DNA of 64,000 bases from Massilia sp. 9I (GTDB taxonomy: Bacteria; Pseudomonadota; Gammaproteobacteria; Burkholderiales; Burkholderiaceae_D), in contig NZ_LR733275.1 in assembly GCF_902506415.1 (NCBI RefSeq), positions 2,643,795-2,707,794 of the forward strand, given 5' to 3'. The notes under the pieces were generated by a model. It was not told where the DNA came from and searched no databases. It saw only the letters and a list, made by a program, of their open reading frames with translations. This document shows, piece by piece, positions 1-8,091 of this stretch (within the stretch, counting starts at the first letter, position 1; every line of letters starts with the position of its first letter). The position numbers and the translations under genes are program-made.

Positions 1-1
1 C

Positions 2-1261
2 GGCATTGTCGCCGCCGCCAAAGGCGCGCCGGAAACCGTGATCGCCATGTGCCGGGAGGGCGAGCGCGCGGCGGCGCTGGCCGCCGCCGCCGCCATGGGC
101 CGCCAGGGCCTGCGCGTGCTGGCGGTTGCCGAGGCGCGCGGCCTCGCGCTGCCGCTGCCGGAGGACCCGGCTGCCTTGCCCTACCGCCTGCTCGGGCTGG
201 TGGCGCTGGCGGATCCGCTGCGCGACGATATCCCGGCCGCCGTGGCCGACTGCCGGCGCGCCGGCGTGCGTGTCGTCATGATCACGGGCGACCATCCGGA
301 GACGGCGGCGGCGATCGCGCGCCAGGCCGGTCTCGAAAATGGCGCCACGCTCACCGGTCCCGAGATCGCGCGCCTGGCGCCGCCGGAGCTGGCGGCCAGG
401 CTCGACGGCGTCGCCGTGTGCGCGCGCATCGTCCCCGAGCAGAAGCTGGCGATCGTCCGTGCGCTGCAAAGCCGCGGCGCGGTGGTGGCCATGACCGGCG
501 ACGGCGTGAACGACGCACCCGCCCTGCGCGCCGCCGACGTCGGCGTTGCCATGGGACGGCGCGGCACCGACGTTGCGCGCGAGGCGGCCGAACTGACCCT
601 GCTGGACGACCGCTTCGCTTCGCTGGTCGAGGCCTTGCGGGCCGGACGGCGCATCTTCAGCAACATGCGCAAGTCGATGGGCTACGTCACCGCCATCCAC
701 GTGCCGATCACCCTGCTGGCGCTGCTGCCGCCCCTGATGGGCTGGCCGGTCCTGCTATTCCCTCTGCACATCGTGTTCCTGGAACTGGTCATCGATCCCG
801 CCTGCTCGCTCGCGTTCGAGAACGAACCCGACGACGCGGACCTGATGCGGCGCCCCCCACGCCCCCATGGCGAGGCGCTGCTGGGCCGCGCGGCGATCGT
901 TTCCGCACTGCTGCGCGGCCTGTGGGCGGCGCTGCTGGTGGTGGCCTGCTACGGCGCCGCCCTGGCGGTGCTCCCCGAGGGTGCCGCGCGCGCCACGGCC
1001 TTCAGCGCACTGTTGCTGTGCAACCTCGGCTTGCTGTTCTCCTATCGCCAGCGCGGCGGCAGCGCTGGCGTGCACGCATCGGCAAATCCCCTGTTCGCGG
1101 CCATCGCCGGCGTCGCCCTCGCGCTGCTCGCCCTCTGCCTGTTCGTACCGGCGGCCGCCTCCCTCATGCGCTTCAGCCCGCCGCCGGCGGAATGGATCGC
1201 CGCGGCGGCAGGCGTGGCCGTCCTGATGATCGCCGGGATCGAACTCGGGCGCCGGCGCTGA
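2..1261 (+). CDS. P-type cation-transporting ATPase, C-terminal part (5' truncated by window edge)
   Basis: Inner-membrane ion pump driven by ATP hydrolysis. The frame is open to the window edge and begins inside the nucleotide-binding domain: residues KGAPE, encoded at 20-34, are the family ATP-binding motif. Next come MITGDHPETA and the hinge motif TGDGVNDAPAL (P domain), then hydrophobic helices M5-M10 after about codon 210, including an HIVFLELVIDPACS segment typical of the P2-type (Ca2+/Mg2+-like) subgroup. The phosphorylation motif DKTGT and helices M1-M4 must lie upstream of the window, so the ion cannot be assigned. The gene is convergent with the quinone oxidoreductase gene, 14 bp away. 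A GTG at 38 is an internal codon, not the start. Family assignment is secure; the transported ion is not. Confidence 0.93.
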   Translation, partial: GIVAAAKGAPETVIAMCREGERAAALAAAAAMGRQGLRVLAVAEARGLALPLPEDPAALPYRLLGLVALADPLRDDIPAAVADCRRAGVRVVMITGDHPETAAAIARQAGLENGATLTGPEIARLAPPELAARLDGVAVCARIVPEQKLAIVRALQSRGAVVAMTGDGVNDAPALRAADVGVAMGRRGTDVAREAAELTLLDDRFASLVEALRAGRRIFSNMRKSMGYVTAIHVPITLLALLPPLMGWPVLLFPLHIVFLELVIDPACSLAFENEPDDADLMRRPPRPHGEALLGRAAIVSALLRGLWAALLVVACYGAALAVLPEGAARATAFSALLLCNLGLLFSYRQRGGSAGVHASANPLFAAIAGVALALLALCLFVPAAASLMRFSPPPAEWIAAAAGVAVLMIAGIELGRRR

Positions 1262-1275
1262 CGCCGTGAGGGACC

Positions 1276-1861
1276 TCAGCGCGCCTGTACGCCCAGCCGC
1301 CGCATCCGTGCGAACAGGCGTTCCGCAGCCGCTGCGTCGAGCGCGCCGGTGCTTCCCACGATGGTGCTGCGCACCGGCTCGATGCCGGCAAAACCAAGGA
1401 TGTTGCGGCGCATCAAGCGCAGGCTGGGGGCGCCGTAGAACCAGCGATACAGTAGCGCCGGCATGCCCATGCTGACCACCAGGCGCGCGCTGCGCCCGCC
1501 CAGCAAACCGGCGCGCAGCGGATTGCGCGGCGCCGGATCGAGCGCGAAACCGGGCCGTGCGACCTGCTCCAGGAAACCCTTGAGCAGGGCCGGCATGTCG
1601 CCCAGCCAGAGCGGATAGAAGAACACCAGGTGCTGGGCCTTGTGGATCGCCTCCTGGACCGCCGCCACCCCGGGGGGCGGCGTCCCGTGCTGCCAGGCGT
1701 CCTGGCTGGTCAGCAACGGCAGGCCCAGGCGCGCGGCCTCCACCAGCTCGACCTGATGGCCGGCGGCGCGCGCCCTCGGCGTAGCTGGCCGCCAGCGCAT
1801 GGCACAGGTGGGCATGTGCACAGTCGGGATGGCCCTGGATGATGAGAATGCGGGTTGCCAT
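1276..1861 (-). pseudogene. NAD(P)H quinone oxidoreductase (flavodoxin-like fold), frameshifted
   Basis: Flavin-binding NAD(P)H:quinone oxidoreductase of the MdaB/Kef-accessory type. The N-terminus starts at ATG 1861 and reads MATRILIIQGHPD...SYAEGA in one frame. The rest (AAGHQVELVEA..., LVFFYPLWLGDMPALLKGF, SMGMPALLYRWFYG) continues in another frame to the TGA at 1276. The frames meet in a GCGCGCG run near 1764-1774. Restoring one CG dinucleotide would give the expected family sequence EGARAAGHQVEL, so a 2-base slippage deletion (or an assembly error) is the simplest explanation. The ATG overlaps the stop of the upstream acyl-CoA ligase gene (ATGA), so the two were translationally coupled. 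As read, the protein would be truncated and probably inactive. Confidence 0.8.
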
Positions 1862-4542
1862 CAGTGCGCCTCCTTGCCGAGCTCGAGCGTCATCTCCAGG
1901 GTCCCCTCGGGCCCGCTCTCGAGCCGGAAGCCGCAGGCGCGCGCCAGCGCGTGCATGCGCGTGTTGTCCGCCAGCGCGGCGCCACGCACGCGCGCCAGGC
2001 CGCGCTGGCGGCAATACGCCAGCAGGCGCTCCATCAGCAGCCGCCCCAATCCCCGCCCCTTGAGGTCGGAGCGCACCACCACCGCGAACTCGCCCACGGT
2101 GTTGTCGGGGTCGACGATGACGCGCGCCACGCCCAGCGTCTCGGCGCCGGCGCTGGCGCCACGCGTGGCGATGAAGGCCATCTCGCGCGCATAATCGATC
2201 TGCGTGAAGCGCGCCAGCTGGGCCGGCGGCAGCTCGCGCATCATGCCGAACATGCGGAAATGCACGTCTTCCGGGCTGAGCGCGTGGAAGAAGGCCTGGT
2301 GTGCCGCCGCGTCCTCGGGGCGGATCGGGCGCAGTGTCAGGGGACCGAGCGCGCTGTCGACTTCGCTGGCCAGCTCTTCCGGATAGGGCAGGATCGCCAT
2401 CCTCGCCAGCGGATCGGCGCCGGGCGCCAGCGGGACCAGGCGCATGCGGGCGTCGAGCGCTACCGCGCCCCCTGCGTCGGCCAACAGGGGATTGATATCG
2501 AGCTCCACCAGCTCAGGCAGGTCGACCACCATCTGCCCGACCCGCACCAGGACCTCGTAGACGGCGTCGAGGTCGGCGCGCGGGTGGTCGCGAAAGCCAG
2601 CGAGCAAGCGCGCCACCCGCGTCCTGCCGACCAGGTCGGCGGCCAGCACCCGGTTCAGGGGCGGCAGGGCGACCGCCTGGTCGGCGCTGACTTCGACCGC
2701 GACGCCGCCCTGGCCGAACAGCACGACCGGTCCGAACACCGGGTCGGTCGCGACCCCGACGATCAGCTCATGCGCCTGGGGCCGTCTCGCCATTGCCTGC
2801 ACGGTAAAGCCAGCCAGGCGCGCGCCGGGCCGGCCGGCGCGCACCCGCGCCAGCATCGCGCGCAGCGCCGCGGCCAGCGCCGCCTCGTCGGCGATATCGA
2901 GCGCCACGCCACCGACGTCGCTCTTGTGGACGATGTCGGGGGACAGGATCTTGAGCGCCACCGGATAGCCGATCGCCCGCGCCGCCATACCTGCCTCGCC
3001 GGCATCGCGCGCCGTCGCGGTGCGCACCACATCGATGCCGTAGGCGGCCAGCAAGGCCTTGGCATCGGCTTCCCCGACCGCCGTCTCGCCGCGCGCGAGC
3101 ATGCCGGCAACCAGCGCGCGCGCGGCCGCCCGGTCGGGCAGATCCGCCGTAGCGGCCGGCGGCGACTCGGTCAGCATGCGCTGGTTGCGGCCGTAATCGA
3201 CCAGCTGCTGGAAGCCGCGCACAGCCTCCTCGGGCGTGTCGAACACCGGCAGGCCGGCGTCCTGGCACAGTGCGCGTGCCTGGGCGACGCTGTCGCCGCC
3301 CAGCCAGCAGCACAGCACCGGCAGGCGGCCGGCGCGCATCAGCGGCAGCAGCGCACGCGCAATGTCGGCGCTGGGCACGATGGCGGTCGGCGCATGGATG
3401 AACAGGATCGCGTCCGTATCAGGATCGTCCATCAGGGCCTGCAGTGCGAGCGCATAGCGCTGCACCGGCGCGTCGCCGACGATGTCGACCGGGTTGCCAT
3501 GCGACCAGGAGGCAGGCAGCCCCCCCGACAGCGCCGCGATGGTGCGTGGCGCCAGGACGGCGAGCGCTCCGCCGCCGTCGACCAGGGCGTCGGTCGCCAT
3601 CACGCCGGGGCCGCCGCCGTTGGTGAGGATGGCCAGCCGCGCGCCGGCCGGGCGGCGCGGCTGGCCCAGGATGGCGACCGCGTCGAACAGTTCGGCGGTG
3701 GTGAAGACGCGCAGCATGCCGGCGCGGCGCAGCGCGGCATCGTAGACACGGTCGGCGCCGGCCAGCGCCCCGGTATGGCTGAACGCGGCGTGCGCGGCCT
3801 CGGCCACGCGGCCCGCCTTGACGATGATGGTCGGCTTGGCGCGCGCGGCCCCACGTGCGGCCGACATGAACTTGCGCGCCTGGCGCACGCTTTCGGCATA
3901 CAGCAGGATGGCGTCCGTCCCCGGATCACCCGCCAGGTAGTCGAGCAGGTCGCCGAAGTCGACGTCGCTGCCGTCGCCCAGCGACACGAAACACGAGAAG
4001 CCGATGTGCCGGGCCCGGGCCCAGTCCAGCACCGCCGTGACCAGCGCTCCCGACTGCGCCACGAAGGCCAGGCGCCCGGGCAGCGCCGCCGCGGGCGCGA
4101 AGCTGGCGTTCAGGCCGATGCCGGGCACCAGCAGCCCGACGCAGTTGGGCCCGAGGATGCGCAGCAGGAAGCGGCGCGACGCGTCCAGCATCGCCTGGCG
4201 CAGGCTGCGCCCGTCCGGCCCGGTGGCATCGAGCCCGGCACTGAGCACGATCGCCGCCCGGCAGCCGCTACGGCCGAGGCTGGCGACGATCGCGGGTACC
4301 GTGTGTGCGGGCGTGCAGATCACCGCCAGTTCGGGTACACCCGGCAGTGCGTCGATGTCGTCGAATACGGGCAGGCCGGCCAGCTCGCGGTATTTGGGGT
4401 TGACTGGCCACAGCTCGCCCTGGAATCCAGCCCCGGTCAGGTTCGCGAGCACGGTCGCGCCGACGCTGCCGGGACGCGCCGAGGCGCCCACGACGGCGAC
4501 CGAGCGCGCCGAGAAAAAGTGTTCCAGGTTCCGCACGCTCAT
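1861..4542 (-). CDS. ADP-forming acyl/acetyl-CoA ligase fused to a GNAT acetyltransferase domain
   Basis: Large fusion (893 aa). The order is a CoA-binding Rossmann domain (MSVRNLEHFF, SVAVVGAS), a succinyl-CoA-ligase-like domain, an ATP-grasp domain and a C-terminal GNAT domain (from about residue 720; acetyl-CoA loop RSDLKGRGLGRLL). The SHTGALAG motif near residue 255 keeps the histidine that is phosphorylated in ADP-forming acetyl-CoA synthetases, which suggests real ligase activity (acetyl-CoA + ADP + Pi to acetate + ATP) rather than only a Pat-type protein lysine acetyltransferase. The start at 4542 was chosen because GGAG lies 7 nt upstream; an in-frame ATG at 4569 is the alternative. 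Divergent from a universal stress gene, with an FNR-like box between them. Substrate and whether both activities function are inferred. Confidence 0.88.
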   Translation of the reverse strand: MSVRNLEHFFSARSVAVVGASARPGSVGATVLANLTGAGFQGELWPVNPKYRELAGLPVFDDIDALPGVPELAVICTPAHTVPAIVASLGRSGCRAAIVLSAGLDATGPDGRSLRQAMLDASRRFLLRILGPNCVGLLVPGIGLNASFAPAAALPGRLAFVAQSGALVTAVLDWARARHIGFSCFVSLGDGSDVDFGDLLDYLAGDPGTDAILLYAESVRQARKFMSAARGAARAKPTIIVKAGRVAEAAHAAFSHTGALAGADRVYDAALRRAGMLRVFTTAELFDAVAILGQPRRPAGARLAILTNGGGPGVMATDALVDGGGALAVLAPRTIAALSGGLPASWSHGNPVDIVGDAPVQRYALALQALMDDPDTDAILFIHAPTAIVPSADIARALLPLMRAGRLPVLCCWLGGDSVAQARALCQDAGLPVFDTPEEAVRGFQQLVDYGRNQRMLTESPPAATADLPDRAAARALVAGMLARGETAVGEADAKALLAAYGIDVVRTATARDAGEAGMAARAIGYPVALKILSPDIVHKSDVGGVALDIADEAALAAALRAMLARVRAGRPGARLAGFTVQAMARRPQAHELIVGVATDPVFGPVVLFGQGGVAVEVSADQAVALPPLNRVLAADLVGRTRVARLLAGFRDHPRADLDAVYEVLVRVGQMVVDLPELVELDINPLLADAGGAVALDARMRLVPLAPGADPLARMAILPYPEELASEVDSALGPLTLRPIRPEDAAAHQAFFHALSPEDVHFRMFGMMRELPPAQLARFTQIDYAREMAFIATRGASAGAETLGVARVIVDPDNTVGEFAVVVRSDLKGRGLGRLLMERLLAYCRQRGLARVRGAALADNTRMHALARACGFRLESGPEGTLEMTLELGKEAH

Positions 4543-4603
4543 GCGTTCGCTCCGTTCAGGAATCGGCATTGCGTCAAGCGTACGGCAACACTCGTCAAAA
4601 AAT

Positions 4604-4617
4604 TTGACCGAGATCAA
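4604..4617. promoter_or_regulatory. FNR/Anr-type box TTGAC-CGAG-ATCAA
   Basis: Matches the TTGAT-N4-ATCAA dyad at 9 of 10 conserved positions. It lies 62 bp upstream of the acyl-CoA ligase start and 99 bp upstream of the divergent universal stress protein start, so one site could serve both. The match is seen in the sequence; binding by an oxygen-responsive CRP/FNR regulator is inferred. Confidence 0.65.
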
Positions 4618-4715
4618 AATAGGCAAACAAAAACATGATACTGCCAATTTCGTCGTGGACGCCGGGCGCCGCCCGGCATACGCTGACGGCATCGTTCCTC
4701 TTCTGGGAGCCGCGC

Positions 4716-5552
4716 ATGCCCTACAAGACCATCCTCGTCCATGCGGAGTCAGGCCAGGGCGCAGCCGAGCGCCTGCGGCTGGCGTGCCGGCTCGCGCGCC
4801 GTTTCGACGCCCACCTGATCGGCAGCGCGCCAACCGGCATTTCACGCTTCCTCCCGCCGCAGGTCGTCGCCGAGGGCGGGGCGGCCCTGCTCGCGTGCTG
4901 CGAGGCGATGCGGCGCGATGCGGCGGCCGGGCTTGCGCTGTTCAGCCGCGTCGTGCGCGAAGAAGGCGTGGCTTCGTTCGAGGAGCGGCTGGTCGAGGAC
5001 GATGTCGACGGCGGCATGGCGCTGCAGGCGCGCTATTGCGACCTGGTTGTGGTCGGGCAAAGCAGTCCGGACACGCGCCCGCGCGGCACGCTCGGCGACG
5101 TGCCGGAGCACCTGCTGCTGCATGGCGGCCGTCCCTTGCTGGTGTTGCCCGCCGGCGGCTGGCGCGACGAACTGCAGGGGCCTGCGCTGCTGGCCTGGGA
5201 CGGCAGCCCCGAGGCCACCCGCGCCCTGACGGGCGCCCTGCCGCTGCTGCGCGCCGCATCAAGCGTGACCGTGATGACCTGCGGCAGCGGCGACGCCGCG
5301 GCCGGCGATGCGGCGGACGCCTGCGGGCGCATGATGGGCTACCTGCGCCGGCAAGGCGTGACGGTCCATCCGCATCGCGCACCGGACACGCAGCATGTGG
5401 GCGCGACGATCCTGGCCGGGGCCGAACACATCGGCGCGACCCTGCTGGTGATGGGTGGCGCCGGTCAATCCCGCCTGCGCGAACTGCTGCTGGGCAGTAC
5501 CACGGCAACTGTTCTGCGTTCCATGAGCCTGCCAGTCCTGCTAGCCCACTAA
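4716..5552 (+). CDS. Universal stress protein, tandem UspA domains
   Basis: Cytoplasmic stress protein of 278 aa with two UspA folds: residues about 1-140 (MPYKTILVHAES...) and 150-278. The second repeat keeps the ATP-binding signature G-2x-G-9x-G-S as GGAGQSRLRELLLGS; the first repeat lacks it. Only one nucleotide site is therefore expected. The start at 4716 follows GGGAG 9 nt upstream; longer readings start in non-coding-like sequence. It is exactly as long as the tandem protein at 6123-6959, and both have the same layout, so they are probably paralogues. Likely regulated by the FNR-like box at 4604. In pseudomonads, Anr-controlled Usp proteins support anaerobic survival; that role here is inference. 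Confidence 0.9.
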   Translation: MPYKTILVHAESGQGAAERLRLACRLARRFDAHLIGSAPTGISRFLPPQVVAEGGAALLACCEAMRRDAAAGLALFSRVVREEGVASFEERLVEDDVDGGMALQARYCDLVVVGQSSPDTRPRGTLGDVPEHLLLHGGRPLLVLPAGGWRDELQGPALLAWDGSPEATRALTGALPLLRAASSVTVMTCGSGDAAAGDAADACGRMMGYLRRQGVTVHPHRAPDTQHVGATILAGAEHIGATLLVMGGAGQSRLRELLLGSTTATVLRSMSLPVLLAH

Positions 5553-5565
5553 GCCTTCAAGGTTT

Positions 5566-5579
5566 TTGATTTATATCAA
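5566..5579. promoter_or_regulatory. FNR/Anr-type box TTGAT-TTAT-ATCAA (perfect)
   Basis: Perfect match to the FNR/Anr consensus dyad. It lies 13 bp after the upstream Usp stop and 60 bp before the next start at 5640. It would control the small operon hemerythrin-like / tandem Usp / GGDEF. This is the strongest of four such sites in the first 17 kb. Confidence 0.75.
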
Positions 5580-5639
5580 ACATTTTTTAACGGCAGGCGC
5601 GGAAACTGAGGGTCGTCAATACATGTCCGAGGAATTGCG

Positions 5640-6086
5640 ATGAGATCCCGCCGCCCCGTTGCTCCGAACCCGCAGGCGCTGTGCGCTGTCCTGCGCCATG
5701 CCCGCCGCGCCCTGTGCGAGCGCGTCGCGCAGGCACAGCAGGCGCCGGACACGCTGGCGCACGACTTCCCCGGCCTGGTGGCCGCCGTCGAAGCAGGGTT
5801 CCGCCGCGAAGAACTTGCCATGGAGGCGCTGCATGTTCCCGGACTACGCGAACGGCGGCAGCACCATGCGATCATCCTGGGCGCCCTGCACCATGTGCAG
5901 CCGGCGGTCGAGGGCGGCAACCTGGAACTGGGCCGCGAAGTCGTGCTCGCGCTGCGCGACCTGCTCGAGCTGTCGCGCCTGTCCGCCGATCTCGTGCTCG
6001 CCATGTCCGCCCCGCAAGCGCAGGCGTCCGCCCGCCCTCCGTCCGGCGTGCGCGGCCCGGCGGCGCGCCGCGGCATCGCAGGCTGA
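5640..6086 (+). CDS. Hemerythrin-like four-helix protein with degenerate metal ligands
   Basis: 148-aa protein predicted to be mostly helical. Its core resembles a bacteriohemerythrin: FRREELAME lines up with the usual HFxxEE helix, VPGLRERRQHHAIIL with GYPxLxxHxxxHxxLL, and SRLSADLVL with the C-terminal HIxxxD helix. By this by-eye alignment the glutamate, one histidine and the aspartate survive, while at least three iron-ligand histidines are replaced. A normal diiron O2 site is therefore unlikely. The start at 5640 has AGGA about 8 nt upstream. First gene of a likely operon with the Usp at 6123 and the diguanylate cyclase at 6972, behind a perfect FNR-type box. The C-terminal 30 residues are Pro/Ala/Arg-rich and probably disordered. 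Family placement is moderate; function unknown. Confidence 0.6.
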   Translation: MRSRRPVAPNPQALCAVLRHARRALCERVAQAQQAPDTLAHDFPGLVAAVEAGFRREELAMEALHVPGLRERRQHHAIILGALHHVQPAVEGGNLELGREVVLALRDLLELSRLSADLVLAMSAPQAQASARPPSGVRGPAARRGIAG

Positions 6087-6122
6087 ACCCCGCATTCTTC
6101 CCCTAACTTTCATGGAGCCACC

Positions 6123-6959
6123 ATGGCCTACCGCAGCATCCTGGTACATGTCGACCAGTCCCGCCACGCCCCGGCCCGCTATCGGATGGCGGCGGCGCTC
6201 GCCGCCGCGCACGGCGCGCGCCTGCTCGGGCTAGCCATGAGCGGGATCCCGCGCACGGTCTTCCCGGAGGGTTTCGACGCGCCGCCCGGAAGCCTGTGCG
6301 CCAGCTACTTCGCGCCCCTGGCCGCGCAAGCGCGGCATGCGCTGGACGGTTTCGAAGCACTCATGCGCGACAGCGGCACCGCCTGCGACACGCGCCTGAT
6401 CGACGATGGCGCCGACGACGGCCTCGCGCGCATGGCGCGCTTCGCCGACCTTGTCGTGGTCAGCCAGGACGACCCCGACGAAGCCCTGACCGACGGCGCG
6501 CTCTGCCTGCCCGAGTACCTGATCCTGAACAGCAGGCGGCCCGTGCTGGTCGTTCCCCGCTCCGATCCGGCGCCGGATCCGGCGCCGCATGTCCTGCTCG
6601 CCTGGGATGGCGGCAAGGAGGCCGGCTTTGCCGCCTGCGCCGCCGTACCGCTGCTCAAGCGTGCGCGCGCCGTCACGGTCGTGCGGCTGGCGGAAGATGG
6701 CGCGGACGGCCTGCTCGCGGAACACGAGAACACGGAACTGCGCGGCTACCTCGGCCTTCACCGCATCGCGCCGCGCTTCATGACCGTGCCGCCGTGCCAC
6801 GACCCCGGCAGCGATCTGCTTGACATTGCGCGCGCGCACGGCTGCGGGCTGCTGGTGATGGGCTGCTACGGCCACACCCGCTGGCGCGAGCTGTGCCTGG
6901 GAGGCGCCAGCCGCACCGTACTGGCCGACGCCGCCATCACGCTGCTGCTGGCGCACTGA
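6123..6959 (+). CDS. Universal stress protein, tandem UspA domains
   Basis: 278-aa two-domain Usp. Domain 1 starts MAYRSILVHVDQS; domain 2 starts near residue 155 (PHVLLAWDGGKEA). The C-terminal repeat has the phosphate loop GCYGHTRWRELCLGGAS, where the expected G-S/T becomes G-G, so ATP binding may be weakened compared with the paralogue at 4716. The start at 6123 follows GGAG 5 nt upstream. The gene lies 36 bp after the hemerythrin-like gene and 12 bp before the diguanylate cyclase, consistent with one transcript. Role in oxygen limitation or energy stress is inferred from the FNR-type box upstream of the operon. Confidence 0.88.
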   Translation: MAYRSILVHVDQSRHAPARYRMAAALAAAHGARLLGLAMSGIPRTVFPEGFDAPPGSLCASYFAPLAAQARHALDGFEALMRDSGTACDTRLIDDGADDGLARMARFADLVVVSQDDPDEALTDGALCLPEYLILNSRRPVLVVPRSDPAPDPAPHVLLAWDGGKEAGFAACAAVPLLKRARAVTVVRLAEDGADGLLAEHENTELRGYLGLHRIAPRFMTVPPCHDPGSDLLDIARAHGCGLLVMGCYGHTRWRELCLGGASRTVLADAAITLLLAH

Positions 6960-6971
6960 CACCCCCTCGCC

Positions 6972-8069
6972 ATGCACATGCGTGAAGGGCGGGGCGAGCG
7001 GTTCGCGGGGGCGCCGGCGCTCGGCGCGGAGCCTGTCACGGCGCCGCCGGACGAGCGCCTGCCGGTACTCGGCCCTGCCTTCAGTGCCTGCGTGCTCATC
7101 CTCGGCATCTGGGACCTTGTCGCCAACGGCTCCCAAACGCCGTCCAGCCTGCTTCTGCGCCTTGCCCTGGTATTGCTGGGCATCCCGGGCTATGCCTGGC
7201 CGGGCGGCGCGGCATCCACGCTTGGCCGCTGGCTGCTGGTGTTCACCACCCATTCGCTGGCGCTGGTAGTGAATGCGGTGTCGCTCGCGCACGGCCTGAC
7301 CGAAGCCATGCCGGTCCTCGTGATCTCGGTGCTGGTGGCCGGGCTGGCCGAGAGCCGCCCCCGCCGCTGCATCGCAATCCTGCTGCCGTCCGCCCTGTTC
7401 CACGCGATTGCGGGTGCACTGGTGCTGCCCCAGCTGGTGTGGCTGGCCAGCGTCGCCGCCAGCGCCGTCGCGGTGGCCATGGCGATGCTGATCGCCGCCG
7501 CCAACGGCAGCATCCGCGAAGCCGCCTGGCGCCATGAGCAGCAGTTGCTGCATGCCTGCCGCTACGACAGCCTGAGCGGCGCGATGTCGCGCGCCTACCT
7601 CACCGAACTGGCCAGGCGCGATGTATCGCTGGCGCGGCGCCATGCACGGCCGCTGGCGGTGGCGATGATCGACATCGACCACTTCAAGCGCGTCAACGAC
7701 ACCCATGGCCATGCGACCGGCGACGCCGTCATTCGCTCACTGGTCGACACCTGCAGGGCGAGCCTGCGCCAGGACGACTACGTGGGACGCATCGGCGGCG
7801 AGGAGTTCGTCTGCATCCTGCCGGAGACCGGCGTGGACGAGGCGTTCGCCTGCGCGGAGCGGATCCGCACGAATGTCGAAGCGTCTCTGCTGGCGGCAGC
7901 CGGCGGCCCCGTCCGCTTTACCGTGAGCATCGGAGTCGCCGTGCTGTGCGGCCACGACGGCTGGGACGCCCTGCTGCGCGACGCCGACGAAGCCATGTAC
8001 CGTGCAAAGGCGGGCGGACGCAACCGGACGACAGTGGCCTCCGACGCACGCTGCGACGCCTGCGCCTGA
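6972..8069 (+). CDS. Membrane-bound GGDEF diguanylate cyclase
   Basis: Makes the second messenger c-di-GMP from two GTP. The 365-aa protein has an N-terminal membrane module of about six hydrophobic segments (roughly residues 31-175) and a GGDEF domain from about residue 195 to 350. The active-site loop is GGEEF at 275-279, and the RQDD at 266-269 sits exactly five residues before it, matching the RxxD product-inhibition site, so the enzyme is probably active and feedback controlled. The metal-binding IDIDHFKRVND motif is present. Two in-frame ATGs (6972, 6978) lie after a weak ribosome site. Last gene of the FNR-box operon; convergent with phaB, 22 bp apart. The signal sensed by the membrane part is unknown. 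Confidence 0.93.
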   Translation: MHMREGRGERFAGAPALGAEPVTAPPDERLPVLGPAFSACVLILGIWDLVANGSQTPSSLLLRLALVLLGIPGYAWPGGAASTLGRWLLVFTTHSLALVVNAVSLAHGLTEAMPVLVISVLVAGLAESRPRRCIAILLPSALFHAIAGALVLPQLVWLASVAASAVAVAMAMLIAAANGSIREAAWRHEQQLLHACRYDSLSGAMSRAYLTELARRDVSLARRHARPLAVAMIDIDHFKRVNDTHGHATGDAVIRSLVDTCRASLRQDDYVGRIGGEEFVCILPETGVDEAFACAERIRTNVEASLLAAAGGPVRFTVSIGVAVLCGHDGWDALLRDADEAMYRAKAGGRNRTTVASDARCDACA

Positions 8070-8091
8070 AGCGCTGGCGCCGCGGCACCCT

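Noticed and set aside
1855..4638. Plus-strand open frame of over 900 codons opposite the acyl-CoA ligase
   Set aside because: It mirrors the high-GC codon pattern of the minus-strand gene, is rich in His/Arg/Gln without any domain, and lacks a ribosome site.
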